61,062 nucleotides of DNA from Chitinophagales bacterium (GCA_013297995.1 JAAFJB010000009.1:1-61062); one strand, 5' to 3'; positions 52,537 to 60,751 are shown, counted from the first letter of the stretch. The notes: generated by a model not told the origin, from the sequence alone. Made by a program: numbers and translations.

Positions 52537-53571
52537 ATGGCATCATTACAAACGCAGTTACAGCAAAAAATAAATACAAAAACCAAGCCACTAGGCTCAC
52601 TAGGAATGTTAGAAACCATTGCCTTACAGGTGGGTCTCATTCAAGAAAGTTTAAGCCCATCTATTGAATCACCTACCATTGTGGTATTTGCGGGCGACCA
52701 TGGAATTGCTGAAAGTGGTTTGGTGAATCCCTATCCACAAGCAGTAACTGCACAGATGGTGTTGAATTTTTTAGCAGGAGGTGCTGCTATAAACGTATTT
52801 ACCAAACAAAATAATATTCAACTTTTTGTGGTAGATGCCGGTGTAAAAGCAGATTTCTCAGGGGTGAGCAATTCCTCCGCATTTATTCATGCCAAGCAGG
52901 CTATGGGAACTGAAAATTATTTTGTAACAGCAGCAATGACGCAATCACAAGCGTTGGCAGCAATAGCAGCGGGTAAAGAAATAGTGGCAACAATAGCAGC
53001 AAAAGGAACCAATTGTATTGGTTTTGGGGAAATGGGTATTGGCAATACTTCTTCGGCTGCCTTAATTATGAGTGCCATTACAGGTTTATCCATTGAAGAA
53101 TGTACGGGTAGGGGTACGGGCGCTTCGGATGAGCAGCTGGCAAAAAAGATAGACACCCTGCGTATTTGCTTGCTCAAGCACCAAGTATTTAATTTAGGCA
53201 ATGAGCCGCTTCAATTATTGTCAAAAATTGGTGGCTTTGAAATTGCCATGATGGTGGGTGCCTATCTTTCAGCAGCCGAAAACAAAATGGTAATAGTAGT
53301 AGACGGATTCATTGCAACTTCGGCCTTATTAATAGCCCAAAAGATAGAACCGGCCGTAATACATTACTGTATTTTTGCGCATACCAGCGGAGAGCAAGGA
53401 CACGAAAAAATGCTCGATTACTTAAATATAAAACCCATTTTGAATTGGGGAATGCGGCTGGGAGAGGGAACCGGTGCTGCACTTACCATACCACTGGTAA
53501 GAAGTGCGGTAGCTTTTTTAAATGAGATGGCATCTTTTGATCAAGCAGGTGTGAGTTCGAAAGTGGAATAA
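52537..53571 (+). CDS. cobT: Nicotinate-nucleotide--dimethylbenzimidazole phosphoribosyltransferase
   Basis: 344 aa. CobT marks are KTKPLGSLGMLE, VVFAGDHGIAESGLVNPYPQ, NFLAGGAAINVF, GFGEMGIGNTSSAA and ECTGRGTGASDEQL, with a C-terminal LGEGTGAALTIPL block that includes the catalytic Glu. It activates the lower-ligand base to its riboside phosphate for nucleotide loop assembly. It is 5 bp after the btuB-like gene. Confidence 0.96.
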   Translation: MASLQTQLQQKINTKTKPLGSLGMLETIALQVGLIQESLSPSIESPTIVVFAGDHGIAESGLVNPYPQAVTAQMVLNFLAGGAAINVFTKQNNIQLFVVDAGVKADFSGVSNSSAFIHAKQAMGTENYFVTAAMTQSQALAAIAAGKEIVATIAAKGTNCIGFGEMGIGNTSSAALIMSAITGLSIEECTGRGTGASDEQLAKKIDTLRICLLKHQVFNLGNEPLQLLSKIGGFEIAMMVGAYLSAAENKMVIVVDGFIATSALLIAQKIEPAVIHYCIFAHTSGEQGHEKMLDYLNIKPILNWGMRLGEGTGAALTIPLVRSAVAFLNEMASFDQAGVSSKVE

Positions 53572-53619
53572 TATAATTTTAATAGTTGGCATTCAAACGT
53601 TCAAAAATAATCTCTCATC

Positions 53620-54420
53620 ATGCGCTACCAATGGATACTTTTCCGCACTGCATTGATGTTTCTCACTCAAATTCGGGTGGGTGATTTGCCATTTTCGCAA
53701 GCCAACTTACAAGCATCGGCGCGTTATTTTAGTTGGGTGGGCATATTGGTAGGATTGATTAGTGCTGTGGTATGCATGGGTACAAATTATTTGTTTTCAA
53801 TGCCATTGAGTATTGCCATTTCTATGATGGCGAGTATTTTTTTAACGGGTGCTTTTCATGAAGATGGATGGGCAGATTGTTGTGATGCTTTTGGGGGTGG
53901 ATGGAATAAAGAAAAAATCCTTACGATCATGAAAGACAGTCGCCTAGGCACTTACGGTGTAGTGGGATTGATTGGCGTGCTGGCAATTAAATTTTTATTG
54001 CTGTTAGAAATAAGCCATCAGGGCAATGCCCTACTATTAGGCATGGTAATGGTTGCGGCGCATAGTAGCAGTCGCTTTTTTGCCGTAACCATCATGCAAC
54101 AACTGGCCTATGTGCAGGATATTGATAGCAGTAAGAGTAAGCCAATGGCCAACAGAAAATTAACGAAAGTAGAAATGGGGATATTGGTAATCGGTATGGC
54201 AACTCCCTTGATTTTTCTATCTCAAATATCCACCGTTTACCCTCTACCGTTCACCGTCTATTTCCTCCTCCTACTACCCTGCTATATTTTTTGTATTTTT
54301 GTCATGCACTATTTTAAGAAGTGGATTGGAGGTTATACAGGCGATTGTTTGGGGGCTACTCAACAAATTACAGAACTTATTTTTTACCTAGGATTTTTAT
54401 TGCTATGGAAATTTATTTAA
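53620..54420 (+). CDS. cobS: Adenosylcobinamide-GDP ribazoletransferase (cobalamin synthase)
   Basis: 266 aa membrane protein. The CobS core motif GAFHEDGWADCCDAFGGGW and DSRLGTYGVVGL carry the conserved acidic residues for Mg-GDP-cobinamide. About six hydrophobic segments follow. A C-terminal YTGDCLGATQQITELIFYLG is typical. It joins the activated cobinamide and alpha-ribazole. It overlaps the cobC-like gene by 16 bp. Confidence 0.95.
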   Translation: MRYQWILFRTALMFLTQIRVGDLPFSQANLQASARYFSWVGILVGLISAVVCMGTNYLFSMPLSIAISMMASIFLTGAFHEDGWADCCDAFGGGWNKEKILTIMKDSRLGTYGVVGLIGVLAIKFLLLLEISHQGNALLLGMVMVAAHSSSRFFAVTIMQQLAYVQDIDSSKSKPMANRKLTKVEMGILVIGMATPLIFLSQISTVYPLPFTVYFLLLLPCYIFCIFVMHYFKKWIGGYTGDCLGATQQITELIFYLGFLLLWKFI

Positions 54421-55007
54421 TAAGACATACAACTCCAAAAATTGAGAAAGGCATTTGTTATGGGCAGAGCAATTTAGATATAACAGAAAGTTTTGAAGAA
54501 GAAGTGGATTTTATAAAACCACACTTGCCATCCACTGCATTGCGTATTTATTCCAGTCCTTTACAGCGATGCAAGAAACTGGCAGATGCATTGTTTGCAG
54601 ACCAGGAAATTACCTGTTGTGCAGACTTAATGGAGTTGAATTGTGGCGACTGGGAGTTGATGAAATGGGATGATATTCCCAAGCCAGCAATACAGCCTTG
54701 GATGGACGATTTTGTAAACGTAGTAGTACCGAATGGAGAGAGCTATATGCATCTATACAATAGGGTGGTAAATCGTTTTGAAGCCATTGCAGCAGCGGGG
54801 CAGGATGCAGTAATAGTAGCACATGGCGGAGTACTCAGAAGTATTTTATCGCATATTACCCAAACCCCACTAAAAGAATCTTTTGATGTATTCACCCTGC
54901 ATTATGGTTGTGTGGTAAAGCTAATATTGAAGAACGGTAATTTTCAGCATCAAGTGTTGTACAATATATCGAGACAGGGAAAAGAATGGCACCGACCGAG
55001 TTATTAA
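54405..55007 (+). CDS. cobC: Histidine phosphatase, probable alpha-ribazole phosphatase (CobC)
   Basis: 200 aa from the ATG at 54405; the frame is open further upstream but that part overlaps cobS. The phosphoglycerate-mutase-like motif is MEIYLIRHTTPKIEKGICYG, with the RHT replacing RHG, as in CobC proteins. YSSPLQRCKKLADAL and VIVAHGGVLRSIL supply the other active-site residues. It removes the phosphate from alpha-ribazole 5'-phosphate or adenosylcobalamin phosphate. Other histidine phosphatases share the fold; the operon context decides. Confidence 0.9.
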   Translation: MEIYLIRHTTPKIEKGICYGQSNLDITESFEEEVDFIKPHLPSTALRIYSSPLQRCKKLADALFADQEITCCADLMELNCGDWELMKWDDIPKPAIQPWMDDFVNVVVPNGESYMHLYNRVVNRFEAIAAAGQDAVIVAHGGVLRSILSHITQTPLKESFDVFTLHYGCVVKLILKNGNFQHQVLYNISRQGKEWHRPSY

Positions 55008-55038
55008 TTAGTACTTAATTTAATTAAAATATTTTAGC

Positions 55039-55617
55039 ATGAACTTTCAACTAGACTCATTACTCACGGTTACCTTCACGCTTTTTGCGGTAATAGATAT
55101 TGTGGGTTCTATTCCATTATTGATATCACTAAAAGAAAAAATGGGAGGTATCAGATCAACACAAGCCACGGTAATTTCTGGGGGCTTGATGATTTTATTT
55201 TTATTTGCTGGAAAACCATTTTTAAAAATACTGGGTTTAGATATTCGCTCTTTTGCAGTAGGCGGATCTGTGGTGATTTTTTTATTGGGATTAGAAATGG
55301 TATTGGGGCATGAAATATTCAAGGGAGATAAAAATGCCAAATCGAGTAGTATGGTACCCATTGCATTCCCAATTATAGCAGGCAGTGGAACACTTACCAC
55401 TATTATGTCGCTGAAAGCCAATTACGATGAATGGTATATTCTGAGTGGCATAGTTATAAATTTAATTATCGTGTATATAACATTAAAGTCGCTCAAAGTA
55501 ATAGAACGAGCTTTGGGAGAATCGGGCTTATTGGCGGTACGAAAATTTTTTGGTGTGATTTTATTGGCCATAGCCGTAAAAATCTTCAGCAGTAATATAG
55601 CGGTGTTTGGGAAATAA
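55039..55617 (+). CDS. MarC family integral membrane protein
   Basis: 192 aa with six hydrophobic segments. MarC/UPF0056 marks are LFAVIDIVGSIPLLISL in span 1, and AFPIIAGSGTLTTIMSLKA in the middle. The family is not an antibiotic-resistance determinant, despite its name, and its function is unknown. It lies 31 bp after cobC and may be in the same transcript; no functional link to B12 is known. Confidence 0.92.
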   Translation: MNFQLDSLLTVTFTLFAVIDIVGSIPLLISLKEKMGGIRSTQATVISGGLMILFLFAGKPFLKILGLDIRSFAVGGSVVIFLLGLEMVLGHEIFKGDKNAKSSSMVPIAFPIIAGSGTLTTIMSLKANYDEWYILSGIVINLIIVYITLKSLKVIERALGESGLLAVRKFFGVILLAIAVKIFSSNIAVFGK

Positions 55618-55634
55618 TCAAAAAATATATTCAG

Positions 55635-55668
55635 AGGTATCATTTAACTTATAAGTAAAATAATACCT
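55635..55668. promoter_or_regulatory. 18-bp-arm imperfect inverted repeat, possible operator of the TAC module (or marC terminator)
   Basis: The arm AGGTATCATTTAACTT starting at 55635 mirrors the sequence up to 55668 with two mismatches. The right arm ends where an exact TAnnTTTG element (TATTTTTG, 55668-55675) begins, so a bound repressor dimer would cover the promoter. The motif TAAGTAAAATAA recurs at 55652 and 55723. An alternative reading is a terminator for marC, because a T-run follows. Confidence 0.5.
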
Positions 55669-55675
55669 ATTTTTG
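55668..55675 (+). promoter_or_regulatory. Candidate -7 element (TATTTTTG) of the TAC module
   Basis: An exact TAnnTTTG match, about 90 bp upstream of the toxin-like gene and abutting the inverted repeat at 55635-55668. This arrangement fits autoregulation by the XRE antitoxin. Confidence 0.4.
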
Positions 55676-55765
55676 CTTGTATTTTCGGGAAAAGTAATAT
55701 ATATTTACATAAATTTTAGTTTTAAGTAAAATAAAAAGATCTTTTACAACCAATTATTCTCCAAG

Positions 55766-56266
55766 GTGAATTACGAAATAGTTGAACTTGAAAATTTATC
55801 TGGCAGTGAGGCAACTATCTACTCCGTAATCGTAGGAGACGATAGCGTTAGTCTATTTGATTACTTCATCAAAGAGAATATTGTAGCATATAAAAATGAG
55901 GTAAGCAATATTTTAAACAGACTTGAAACGATTGGAAAAACAACAGGTGCAAGAGAAATATTTTTTAAACATAAAGAAGGAAAGCCAGGTGATGGAGTTT
56001 GTGCATTATATGACGATCCAGATAGTAAATTACGATTATACTGTATTAGGTACGGTAAAGCAGCTATTATATTAGGTGGCGGCGGCCCTAAACCTTTAAC
56101 AGTACAAGCTTGGCAAGATGATCCAAAAATTAAACAGGAAGCTGAAGAAATAATTAAAATCTCAGCACTAATTATTCAATTTCTCTCATCAAATGATATG
56201 CAATGGTCTAAGGACGGGTTTCATTTGGAAGGAGAGCTAAATTTTACTGACAATGACGACGACTAA
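55766..56266 (+). CDS. RelE/HigB-like toxin candidate of a TAC module
   Basis: 166 aa from a GTG codon at 55766; the first in-frame ATG is far inside. The N-terminal third is helical and acidic. The middle segment REIFFKHKEGKPGDGVCALY, then SKLRLYCIRYGKAAIILGGG, looks like the beta-sheet core of RelE/HigB ribosome-dependent mRNA interferases, with basic residues and a following GPKP turn. A helical tail (KQEAEEIIKISALIIQFL) ends in an acidic stretch. It is longer than usual RelE/HigB toxins (about 90-120 aa). The stop codon overlaps the antitoxin gene by 14 bp. The family call is from pattern and context; no catalytic residue can be assigned with certainty. Confidence 0.65.
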   Translation: MNYEIVELENLSGSEATIYSVIVGDDSVSLFDYFIKENIVAYKNEVSNILNRLETIGKTTGAREIFFKHKEGKPGDGVCALYDDPDSKLRLYCIRYGKAAIILGGGGPKPLTVQAWQDDPKIKQEAEEIIKISALIIQFLSSNDMQWSKDGFHLEGELNFTDNDDD

Positions 56267-56738
56267 GAAAAAAGCAAGAAAATTCAGTAGCCCACTTATT
56301 AATGAATTATTGAGCGAAATCACTCCTTTAGAAAAGGAGAAGATTAAAAATAATATGAAACTAGCTGCACGCTTAGATGATCTTTTAACAGAAAGAAATT
56401 TAGGCAAAAGCGAGTTTGCAGGAATGGTAAATAAAGAACCTTCTGTAATTACTAAGTGGTTAAGTGGCACTCATAATATGACTTTGGAGACCTTAACGGA
56501 AATTGCATTTGCTTTAAACATTTCCGTTGAAGAAATTTTGGCATATCAGAGAAAAAAACAAGTTATTTATAAACTAAAGATTCAAGTAAATACGGATGTT
56601 CCAGCAGCTCCAAATAATTTATTTATAAATAAGTATGGGGATATGATTAGTTCTCTTTCTAAAAAAAAATCAGCGAACTATTTATCCGGAAGCAAGCAAT
56701 TTTATAGTACTCCAATATCCACCACACCTAATTTTTAA
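56253..56738 (+). CDS. XRE antitoxin candidate with C-terminal extension (HigA-like)
   Basis: 161 aa. An N-terminal helical part leads to an HTH_3 domain (about residues 37-95): RLDDLLTERNLGKSEFAGMV, then ITKWLSGTHNMTLETLTEIA. After about residue 100 a 60-residue tail, polar and with scattered hydrophobic and aromatic residues (NNLFINKYGDMISSLSKKKS), has no recognisable fold. In M. tuberculosis TAC, HigA1 carries such a C-terminal chaperone addiction segment that makes it depend on its SecB-like partner; the tail here fits this role. It overlaps the toxin gene by 14 bp and is 2 bp ahead of the SecB-like gene. Confidence 0.75.
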   Translation: MTTTKKKARKFSSPLINELLSEITPLEKEKIKNNMKLAARLDDLLTERNLGKSEFAGMVNKEPSVITKWLSGTHNMTLETLTEIAFALNISVEEILAYQRKKQVIYKLKIQVNTDVPAAPNNLFINKYGDMISSLSKKKSANYLSGSKQFYSTPISTTPNF

Positions 56739-56740
56739 TT

Positions 56741-57190
56741 ATGCCGCAAGCAAAAATAAATAAAAGTTTTTCTACCGAGATTAAGTTTACAGGTATAGAA
56801 TTATTAAAGAGTGCTATTAATATACCAGCTTCTCAGGATATCCCTCTTAATAATTTCAATTTCAATGTCAATATTGAATCAAAAGGTGATGCTGAAAAGA
56901 AATTACTCTTTGTAATTGTAAATGTAGAAGTGAAATCTTTTGACCAAAAAGAAATCTTAGGTTCAATAATAACAAGTTGTATTTATGAGATTATGAAATT
57001 TAGAGAGCTCGTGGAAATCAATTCTAATGGAGCCATGATTATTAATCCACAATTAGTTGAAACGCTAAACGCTATTTCAATATCTACAACTCGTGGCGCA
57101 ATGTTTACAACGTTTAAAGGAACCTATTTACATCAAGCTATATTACCTATTATTGATCCAAAATCTTTTCTACCAGTAGAAACTAAATAA
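56741..57190 (+). CDS. SecB-like chaperone of a TAC module
   Basis: 149 aa. SecB-type features are an N-terminal beta-rich half (KKLLFVIVNVEVKSFDQ) and a C-terminal helix with a conserved turn: LVETLNAISISTTRGAMFTT, followed by YLHQAILPIIDPKSFLP. The last block resembles the SecB pattern SxSRGxxPxxxLxPxxF. The gene stands directly after the antitoxin gene (2 bp) and far from any secretion gene, which suggests a dedicated chaperone as in Rv1957 of M. tuberculosis rather than the general export chaperone. A plausible role is folding and protecting the XRE antitoxin. Confidence 0.7.
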   Translation: MPQAKINKSFSTEIKFTGIELLKSAINIPASQDIPLNNFNFNVNIESKGDAEKKLLFVIVNVEVKSFDQKEILGSIITSCIYEIMKFRELVEINSNGAMIINPQLVETLNAISISTTRGAMFTTFKGTYLHQAILPIIDPKSFLPVETK

Positions 57191-57217
57191 GAACCAAGAT
57201 GTACACTACCCAATACA

Positions 57218-57390
57218 GCAAGCTCGTATCGCTCGCAAATAAAACCTCGCCAAGACTGCCAGCCTCGCTTCGCTCGGCTGTCTGCTAACGTATTGAACTT
57301 ACTCAAAGCCCCATCTCAACCTCCAGTTGATATTGGGCTGTTTTATTTTCTCACTGCTACGAGCAAGCTCGTATCGTTCGCAAATAAAAC
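57218..57390. repeat. 28-bp direct repeats between the TAC module and tRNA-Arg
   Basis: Copies at 57218-57245 and 57363-57390 read GCAAGCTCGTATCG plus CTCGC or TTCGC and AAATAAAAC, with one mismatch. The second copy ends at the tRNA terminator. After the first copy, CTCGCCAAGA (57247-57256) repeats the 3'-end bases of the tRNA gene (57421-57430). This could be scars of integration next to the tRNA, or a local duplication. Confidence 0.65.
57307..57349 (+). terminator. Terminator downstream of the TAC module
   Basis: A 14-bp stem (57307-57320 with 57326-57339, two mismatches) ends in GGGCT and is followed by GTTTTATTTT. It lies 116 bp after the SecB-like stop codon on the plus strand. Confidence 0.6.
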
Positions 57391-57413
57391 AGCCCCGCAC
57401 TTCGTGCAGGGCT
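57382..57413 (-). terminator. Terminator of the tRNA-Arg gene
   Basis: On the minus strand, AGCCCTGCAC and GTGCGGGGCT pair with a GAA loop (one G-U pair) and are followed by GTTTTATTT. It begins 4 bp after the end of the tRNA. Confidence 0.8.
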
Positions 57414-57416
57414 TTG

Positions 57417-57488
57417 TGGTCTCGCCAAGAATCGAACTTGGATCTGGAGCTTCGGAAACTCTTATACTATCCATTGTACTACGAAACC
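57417..57488 (-). tRNA. tRNA-Arg (anticodon CCG)
   Basis: Read on the minus strand the 72-nt sequence folds as a cloverleaf. The acceptor stem is GGTTTCG with CGAGACC, the D stem GTAC with GTAT, the anticodon loop TTCCGAA with anticodon CCG, and the T arm CCAAG-TTCGATT-CTTGG. The discriminator base is A and CCA is not encoded. It reads the rare arginine codon CGG. Two mismatched or wobble pairs in the anticodon stem (A-C at its base, T-G at its top) are acceptable for a functional gene. Confidence 0.92.
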
Positions 57489-57519
57489 AGTTTAATTGCG
57501 CAAATGTAATATAAGCAAG

Positions 57520-58458
57520 CTATTCACCGTTCAACCCCGCAAAAATTCGTTCCGTATCCTCTTTTTTACAGAGCTCAGTTCCCAATTGCAAGGTAGCAGC
57601 CGTGCCAGCAGCCACCCCATACATCAGCACTTCCTTATAGCTCCACTTCTTTGCCAGCGCATATATCATTCCGCCTACCATGCTATCGCCCGCACCCACC
57701 GTACTCATTACCCTTACCTGCGGTGGCTTCACCTGGTACTGCTCTTCCGCAGTCACCAACAAAGCCCCATCAGCACCCATTGACACCACCATTATTTCAC
57801 AACCTCCCCTGTTTATTATTTCTCTTGCAGCCAGCACTATTCCATCCCCTGTTAAATCTGTTTTACCCGTTAAGCTGGCCAACTCATTTAGGTTGGGCTT
57901 TAATAAATACAAGCCCTCTTTTGCCGCATATTTTAGTGCTTCCCCGGAGGTATCTACTATTAATTTACACTGCACCCGCTTTGCAATGGCTGCGAGGCGC
58001 GCAAAAAAGTTGACCGGCACTCCAGGCGGCAAGCTACCACTCGCTACTATATAAGAAATATCACTTGCCTTATTTACATAATCTAAAACCGTCTGCCAAG
58101 AGTCTTCAGACACCGTTTCACCCTGCATCCCAAACCTATATTGCAATTTTTTTTCTTCCTCAAAAACAATAAAATTTTCTCGGGTTACTGCTTCAGTAGT
58201 AATGGCAAATAAATCTACTTGCTCTGCTAGTAATAATTCTTCTAATTTTTTTCCAGTATAGCCACCCGATAAAAAAACAGCAGTTGATTCAATCCCCAAT
58301 TTGTGTAAAGCACGACTTACATTTATACCGCCACCGCCAGGAGCCAAGGATGTTTTGGCACATAGCATTTTATTTTCAGGAACCAGTTCGGTTACCGTAG
58401 TGCTTTTATCTAAGCTGGGATTCAGGGTGATGGTAATAATCTTATACATATTTTGCAA
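57520..58458 (-). CDS. PfkB-family sugar kinase (1-phosphofructokinase/6-phosphofructokinase II type)
   Basis: 312 aa (309 if the ATG at 58449 is used). The hexose kinase family of TIGR03168 type is seen from ITITLNPSLDKSTTVTEL, APGGGGINVSRALHKLGI, ASGSLPPGVP, LKPNLNELASLTGK and the catalytic STVGAGDSMVGGMIYALAK with the Asp. It phosphorylates fructose 6-phosphate, fructose 1-phosphate or tagatose phosphate. The lycopene cyclase gene upstream overlaps it by 8-17 bp. A sugar kinase coupled to carotenoid genes is unusual; it may supply no pathway step. Confidence 0.9.
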   Translation of the reverse strand: MQNMYKIITITLNPSLDKSTTVTELVPENKMLCAKTSLAPGGGGINVSRALHKLGIESTAVFLSGGYTGKKLEELLLAEQVDLFAITTEAVTRENFIVFEEEKKLQYRFGMQGETVSEDSWQTVLDYVNKASDISYIVASGSLPPGVPVNFFARLAAIAKRVQCKLIVDTSGEALKYAAKEGLYLLKPNLNELASLTGKTDLTGDGIVLAAREIINRGGCEIMVVSMGADGALLVTAEEQYQVKPPQVRVMSTVGAGDSMVGGMIYALAKKWSYKEVLMYGVAAGTAATLQLGTELCKKEDTERIFAGLNGE

Positions 58459-59614
58459 GGGTTTTACCCAGTTCCTTTATTGCCGCAGGAAGAAAAATAT
58501 AGATAGGAACGCTGCGCATGATTTTAAAATCAGTAGAAAAGTCCCCTTCATTGTCTAAAAACCTAAGCACATCACTTGCCTTATTTTTTTTAAAGATGGC
58601 CGCAAATACTTCATCACCTTTCATAAAATTATAATGCAATACGTGCAATAATACACTGTCGTATAAATTATTTTTCCGTTGTTTAAATACAGGTGAAATA
58701 CCAACCGAATTCCCATTTTTTAAATCAGCTACAATGGCTTTAACCCTTTGTTGAATAAACCTAAAAGCATAGCCAGTGCTGGCTTTGGCTGCCCCACCGG
58801 CAATACCAATATAAACAATCCGCCCTTCTACTTCGGGAAATTTAGTATTCGTCATGGGTATCACCCCAAACTCTTCATGCTTTACCGTATAATCTGAAAT
58901 CTTTAAAAATTGATGGATATAATTTTTTAAAGCAATATCATATTCTGAGGGTGCTAATAATTCTTTGGTAAATAAGGTATACTCTACCAATGCAGTAGTT
59001 GGCGATGTGGGTAATACGTATACAAAATTAGTGCCTACTTGCTGGCTCACCCTGAAATCCATAAAACTAGCTTTGCTTGCATCAAAAACAGGGGCTATAG
59101 TCTCAATTTCCCAACCTTTAAAATGTTGCAAAAAATAAAACTCATTTTTATTAGGTTGAATGGGATCAAACAAAATACTATTAAAAATAGTTTCTGCATA
59201 AACAATACCATCTGCCAACACCACAGCAGCCAACCCTTTCTCTGTATTATTTATTAGTGCTTTTACCGTTGCTTGCTTCCATTCTACGTTGGGAAAAGCA
59301 GCAGCAGCCGATTGCACAAATTCATAGAAGTCAATCCCTCTAATCATCTTATACGTGTAAGGATCAATTGCCAAATCACCCGAAAAATTACTTGCATAAA
59401 ACCACATAGACTTCCACCTATGAAAAACAATGGACTCAAATATATCGGGTTCTATTTCCCAGAAACACCAGGTTCTGTCGTTGCTATTTTTGGGAGCTTC
59501 ATCAATTACTAAAATTTCTTTGGTAGAAAAAAAAGGATCTAATAATAAGCGATAGAGCAGGCTCAGTCCCGCACATCCTGCACCAGTAATAATATAATCA
59601 TATTGTTTTTTCAT
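58442..59614 (-). CDS. crtY: Lycopene cyclase (CrtY type)
   Basis: 390 aa. The N-terminus DYIITGAGCAGLSLLYRLL binds a dinucleotide cofactor. NDRTWCFWE is the lycopene cyclase mark, and a GRIVYIGIAGGAAKASTGYA block matches the C-terminal FAD-side motif. The enzyme closes beta rings on lycopene. It is 3 bp after crtZ. It overlaps pfkB by at most 17 bp. Confidence 0.93.
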   Translation of the reverse strand: MKKQYDYIITGAGCAGLSLLYRLLLDPFFSTKEILVIDEAPKNSNDRTWCFWEIEPDIFESIVFHRWKSMWFYASNFSGDLAIDPYTYKMIRGIDFYEFVQSAAAAFPNVEWKQATVKALINNTEKGLAAVVLADGIVYAETIFNSILFDPIQPNKNEFYFLQHFKGWEIETIAPVFDASKASFMDFRVSQQVGTNFVYVLPTSPTTALVEYTLFTKELLAPSEYDIALKNYIHQFLKISDYTVKHEEFGVIPMTNTKFPEVEGRIVYIGIAGGAAKASTGYAFRFIQQRVKAIVADLKNGNSVGISPVFKQRKNNLYDSVLLHVLHYNFMKGDEVFAAIFKKNKASDVLRFLDNEGDFSTDFKIMRSVPIYIFLPAAIKELGKTLAKYV

Positions 59615-59617
59615 GGG

Positions 59618-60085
59618 TTATACAGACTTCATTTTTTCGTCTCTCTTTATTTTATCCCAATATTTTTTTCCTACTACCAGCATTCCAAAACTTTCACCCT
59701 CGTGCTTATGCAAATGTTTGTGGTGCATTTTATGCGCCCAACGTATCGCTCGTATATAGCGATTATTGCTGCGCGAAAACAGTTTAAAGCGCTGGTGAAT
59801 AATTATTTCATGCACCATAAAATAGGCAAAACCATACAGAGCAATTCCCGCACCAATACTTACTACCCAATACATTTCGTACATACTTCCCAACATAATA
59901 CACAACCAACTTGGAATGGCAAAAATTACAAAGAACGCATCGTTCTTCTCAAAAAAACCCGCTCCTTTTTGGTGATGATCTTGGTGCAGATACCATAAAA
60001 AACCGTGCATAATATACTTGTGGGTAAGCCAGGTTATTCCCTCCATTAATACAAATACACCTAGTGTTATGAATAGATAAATCAT
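59618..60085 (-). CDS. crtZ: Beta-carotene hydroxylase (CrtZ type)
   Basis: 155 aa membrane protein with the four histidine clusters of the fatty-acid-hydroxylase superfamily: HKYIMH (HX4H), HQDHH (HX2HH), HEIIIHQ (HX4H) and HKMHHKH (HX2HH). It hydroxylates carbon 3 of beta rings with a di-iron centre. It abuts cruF (no gap) and is 3 bp before crtY. Confidence 0.95.
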   Translation of the reverse strand: MIYLFITLGVFVLMEGITWLTHKYIMHGFLWYLHQDHHQKGAGFFEKNDAFFVIFAIPSWLCIMLGSMYEMYWVVSIGAGIALYGFAYFMVHEIIIHQRFKLFSRSNNRYIRAIRWAHKMHHKHLHKHEGESFGMLVVGKKYWDKIKRDEKMKSV

Positions 60086-60751
60086 TTATAAAAAAATTCT
60101 GAGTAATAAAAAAAATAGCGATTGAATAAGTAATAAAGGTAAGGCAAAATGATTTTTGTGCTGGAAACTCATTTTACCCATCAGCCACAACAAAATAGCA
60201 CTGGTAAAAAACCAACACAGATAGTTTAAAAAAGGAATTTCAACGGTATGCCAGATCCAAAAACTAAGCTTGATTGCTATTGGCTCCATCAACCAATCGA
60301 ATGCGGTAGCCAACCCTGCACCTCCCAGCACAAATACCCAATTATTGGCATAGCCTAGCCATTGCTGCTGCTGCATCCATTTACAAAACTGCAAAGTGGT
60401 TATGCCGCAACAATACACCACTACAAACCAATTAAAACCAATCAATAATGGCACCCCTTTTAGCTGAATGCCCATTACCCTTCCGTAGTGGTAACTGCCA
60501 AATAAAAGCCCCGTATTCACACCAATCATTTCCACCGTCATCCCCGTTGCAAAGCAAAGTAGAAAAAAATAGAACAATCCTTTCTGCCATTTTTCTTCGC
60601 AAAAAAATAATAGCAAGCTCATTAACACCAGGTTTAGTGGAGTATTGCTAATAAACCAATCTTTATAAGGCGTAAATGCCATACCTATAAAGCCACTCAA
60701 GTGAAATAGCAATGCAATAAAAATAGGTATAGTGGGTGTACGAAAAAACAT
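60086..60751 (-). CDS. cruF: CruF-like carotenoid biosynthesis protein (DUF422)
   Basis: 221 aa with seven or so hydrophobic segments. The DUF422/CruF marks are FATGMTVEMIGVNTGLLFGS followed by YHYGRVMGIQLKGVPLLIGF, and FDWLMEPIAIKLSFWIW. CruF hydrates the 1',2' double bond at the linear end of carotenoids. Its presence beside crtZ and crtY suggests a monocyclic pigment with a tertiary hydroxyl end group. It is 3 bp after the partial desaturase gene. Confidence 0.88.
   Translation of the reverse strand: MFFRTPTIPIFIALLFHLSGFIGMAFTPYKDWFISNTPLNLVLMSLLLFFCEEKWQKGLFYFFLLCFATGMTVEMIGVNTGLLFGSYHYGRVMGIQLKGVPLLIGFNWFVVVYCCGITTLQFCKWMQQQQWLGYANNWVFVLGGAGLATAFDWLMEPIAIKLSFWIWHTVEIPFLNYLCWFFTSAILLWLMGKMSFQHKNHFALPLLLIQSLFFLLLRIFL

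Noticed and set aside
55039..55617. MarC as a multiple-antibiotic-resistance gene
   Set aside because: The family name is historical; MarC proteins are not shown to give resistance, so only the family is reported.
57293..57514. Short plus-strand frames over the tRNA region
   Set aside because: They overlap the tRNA-Arg gene and its terminator, which explain the sequence.
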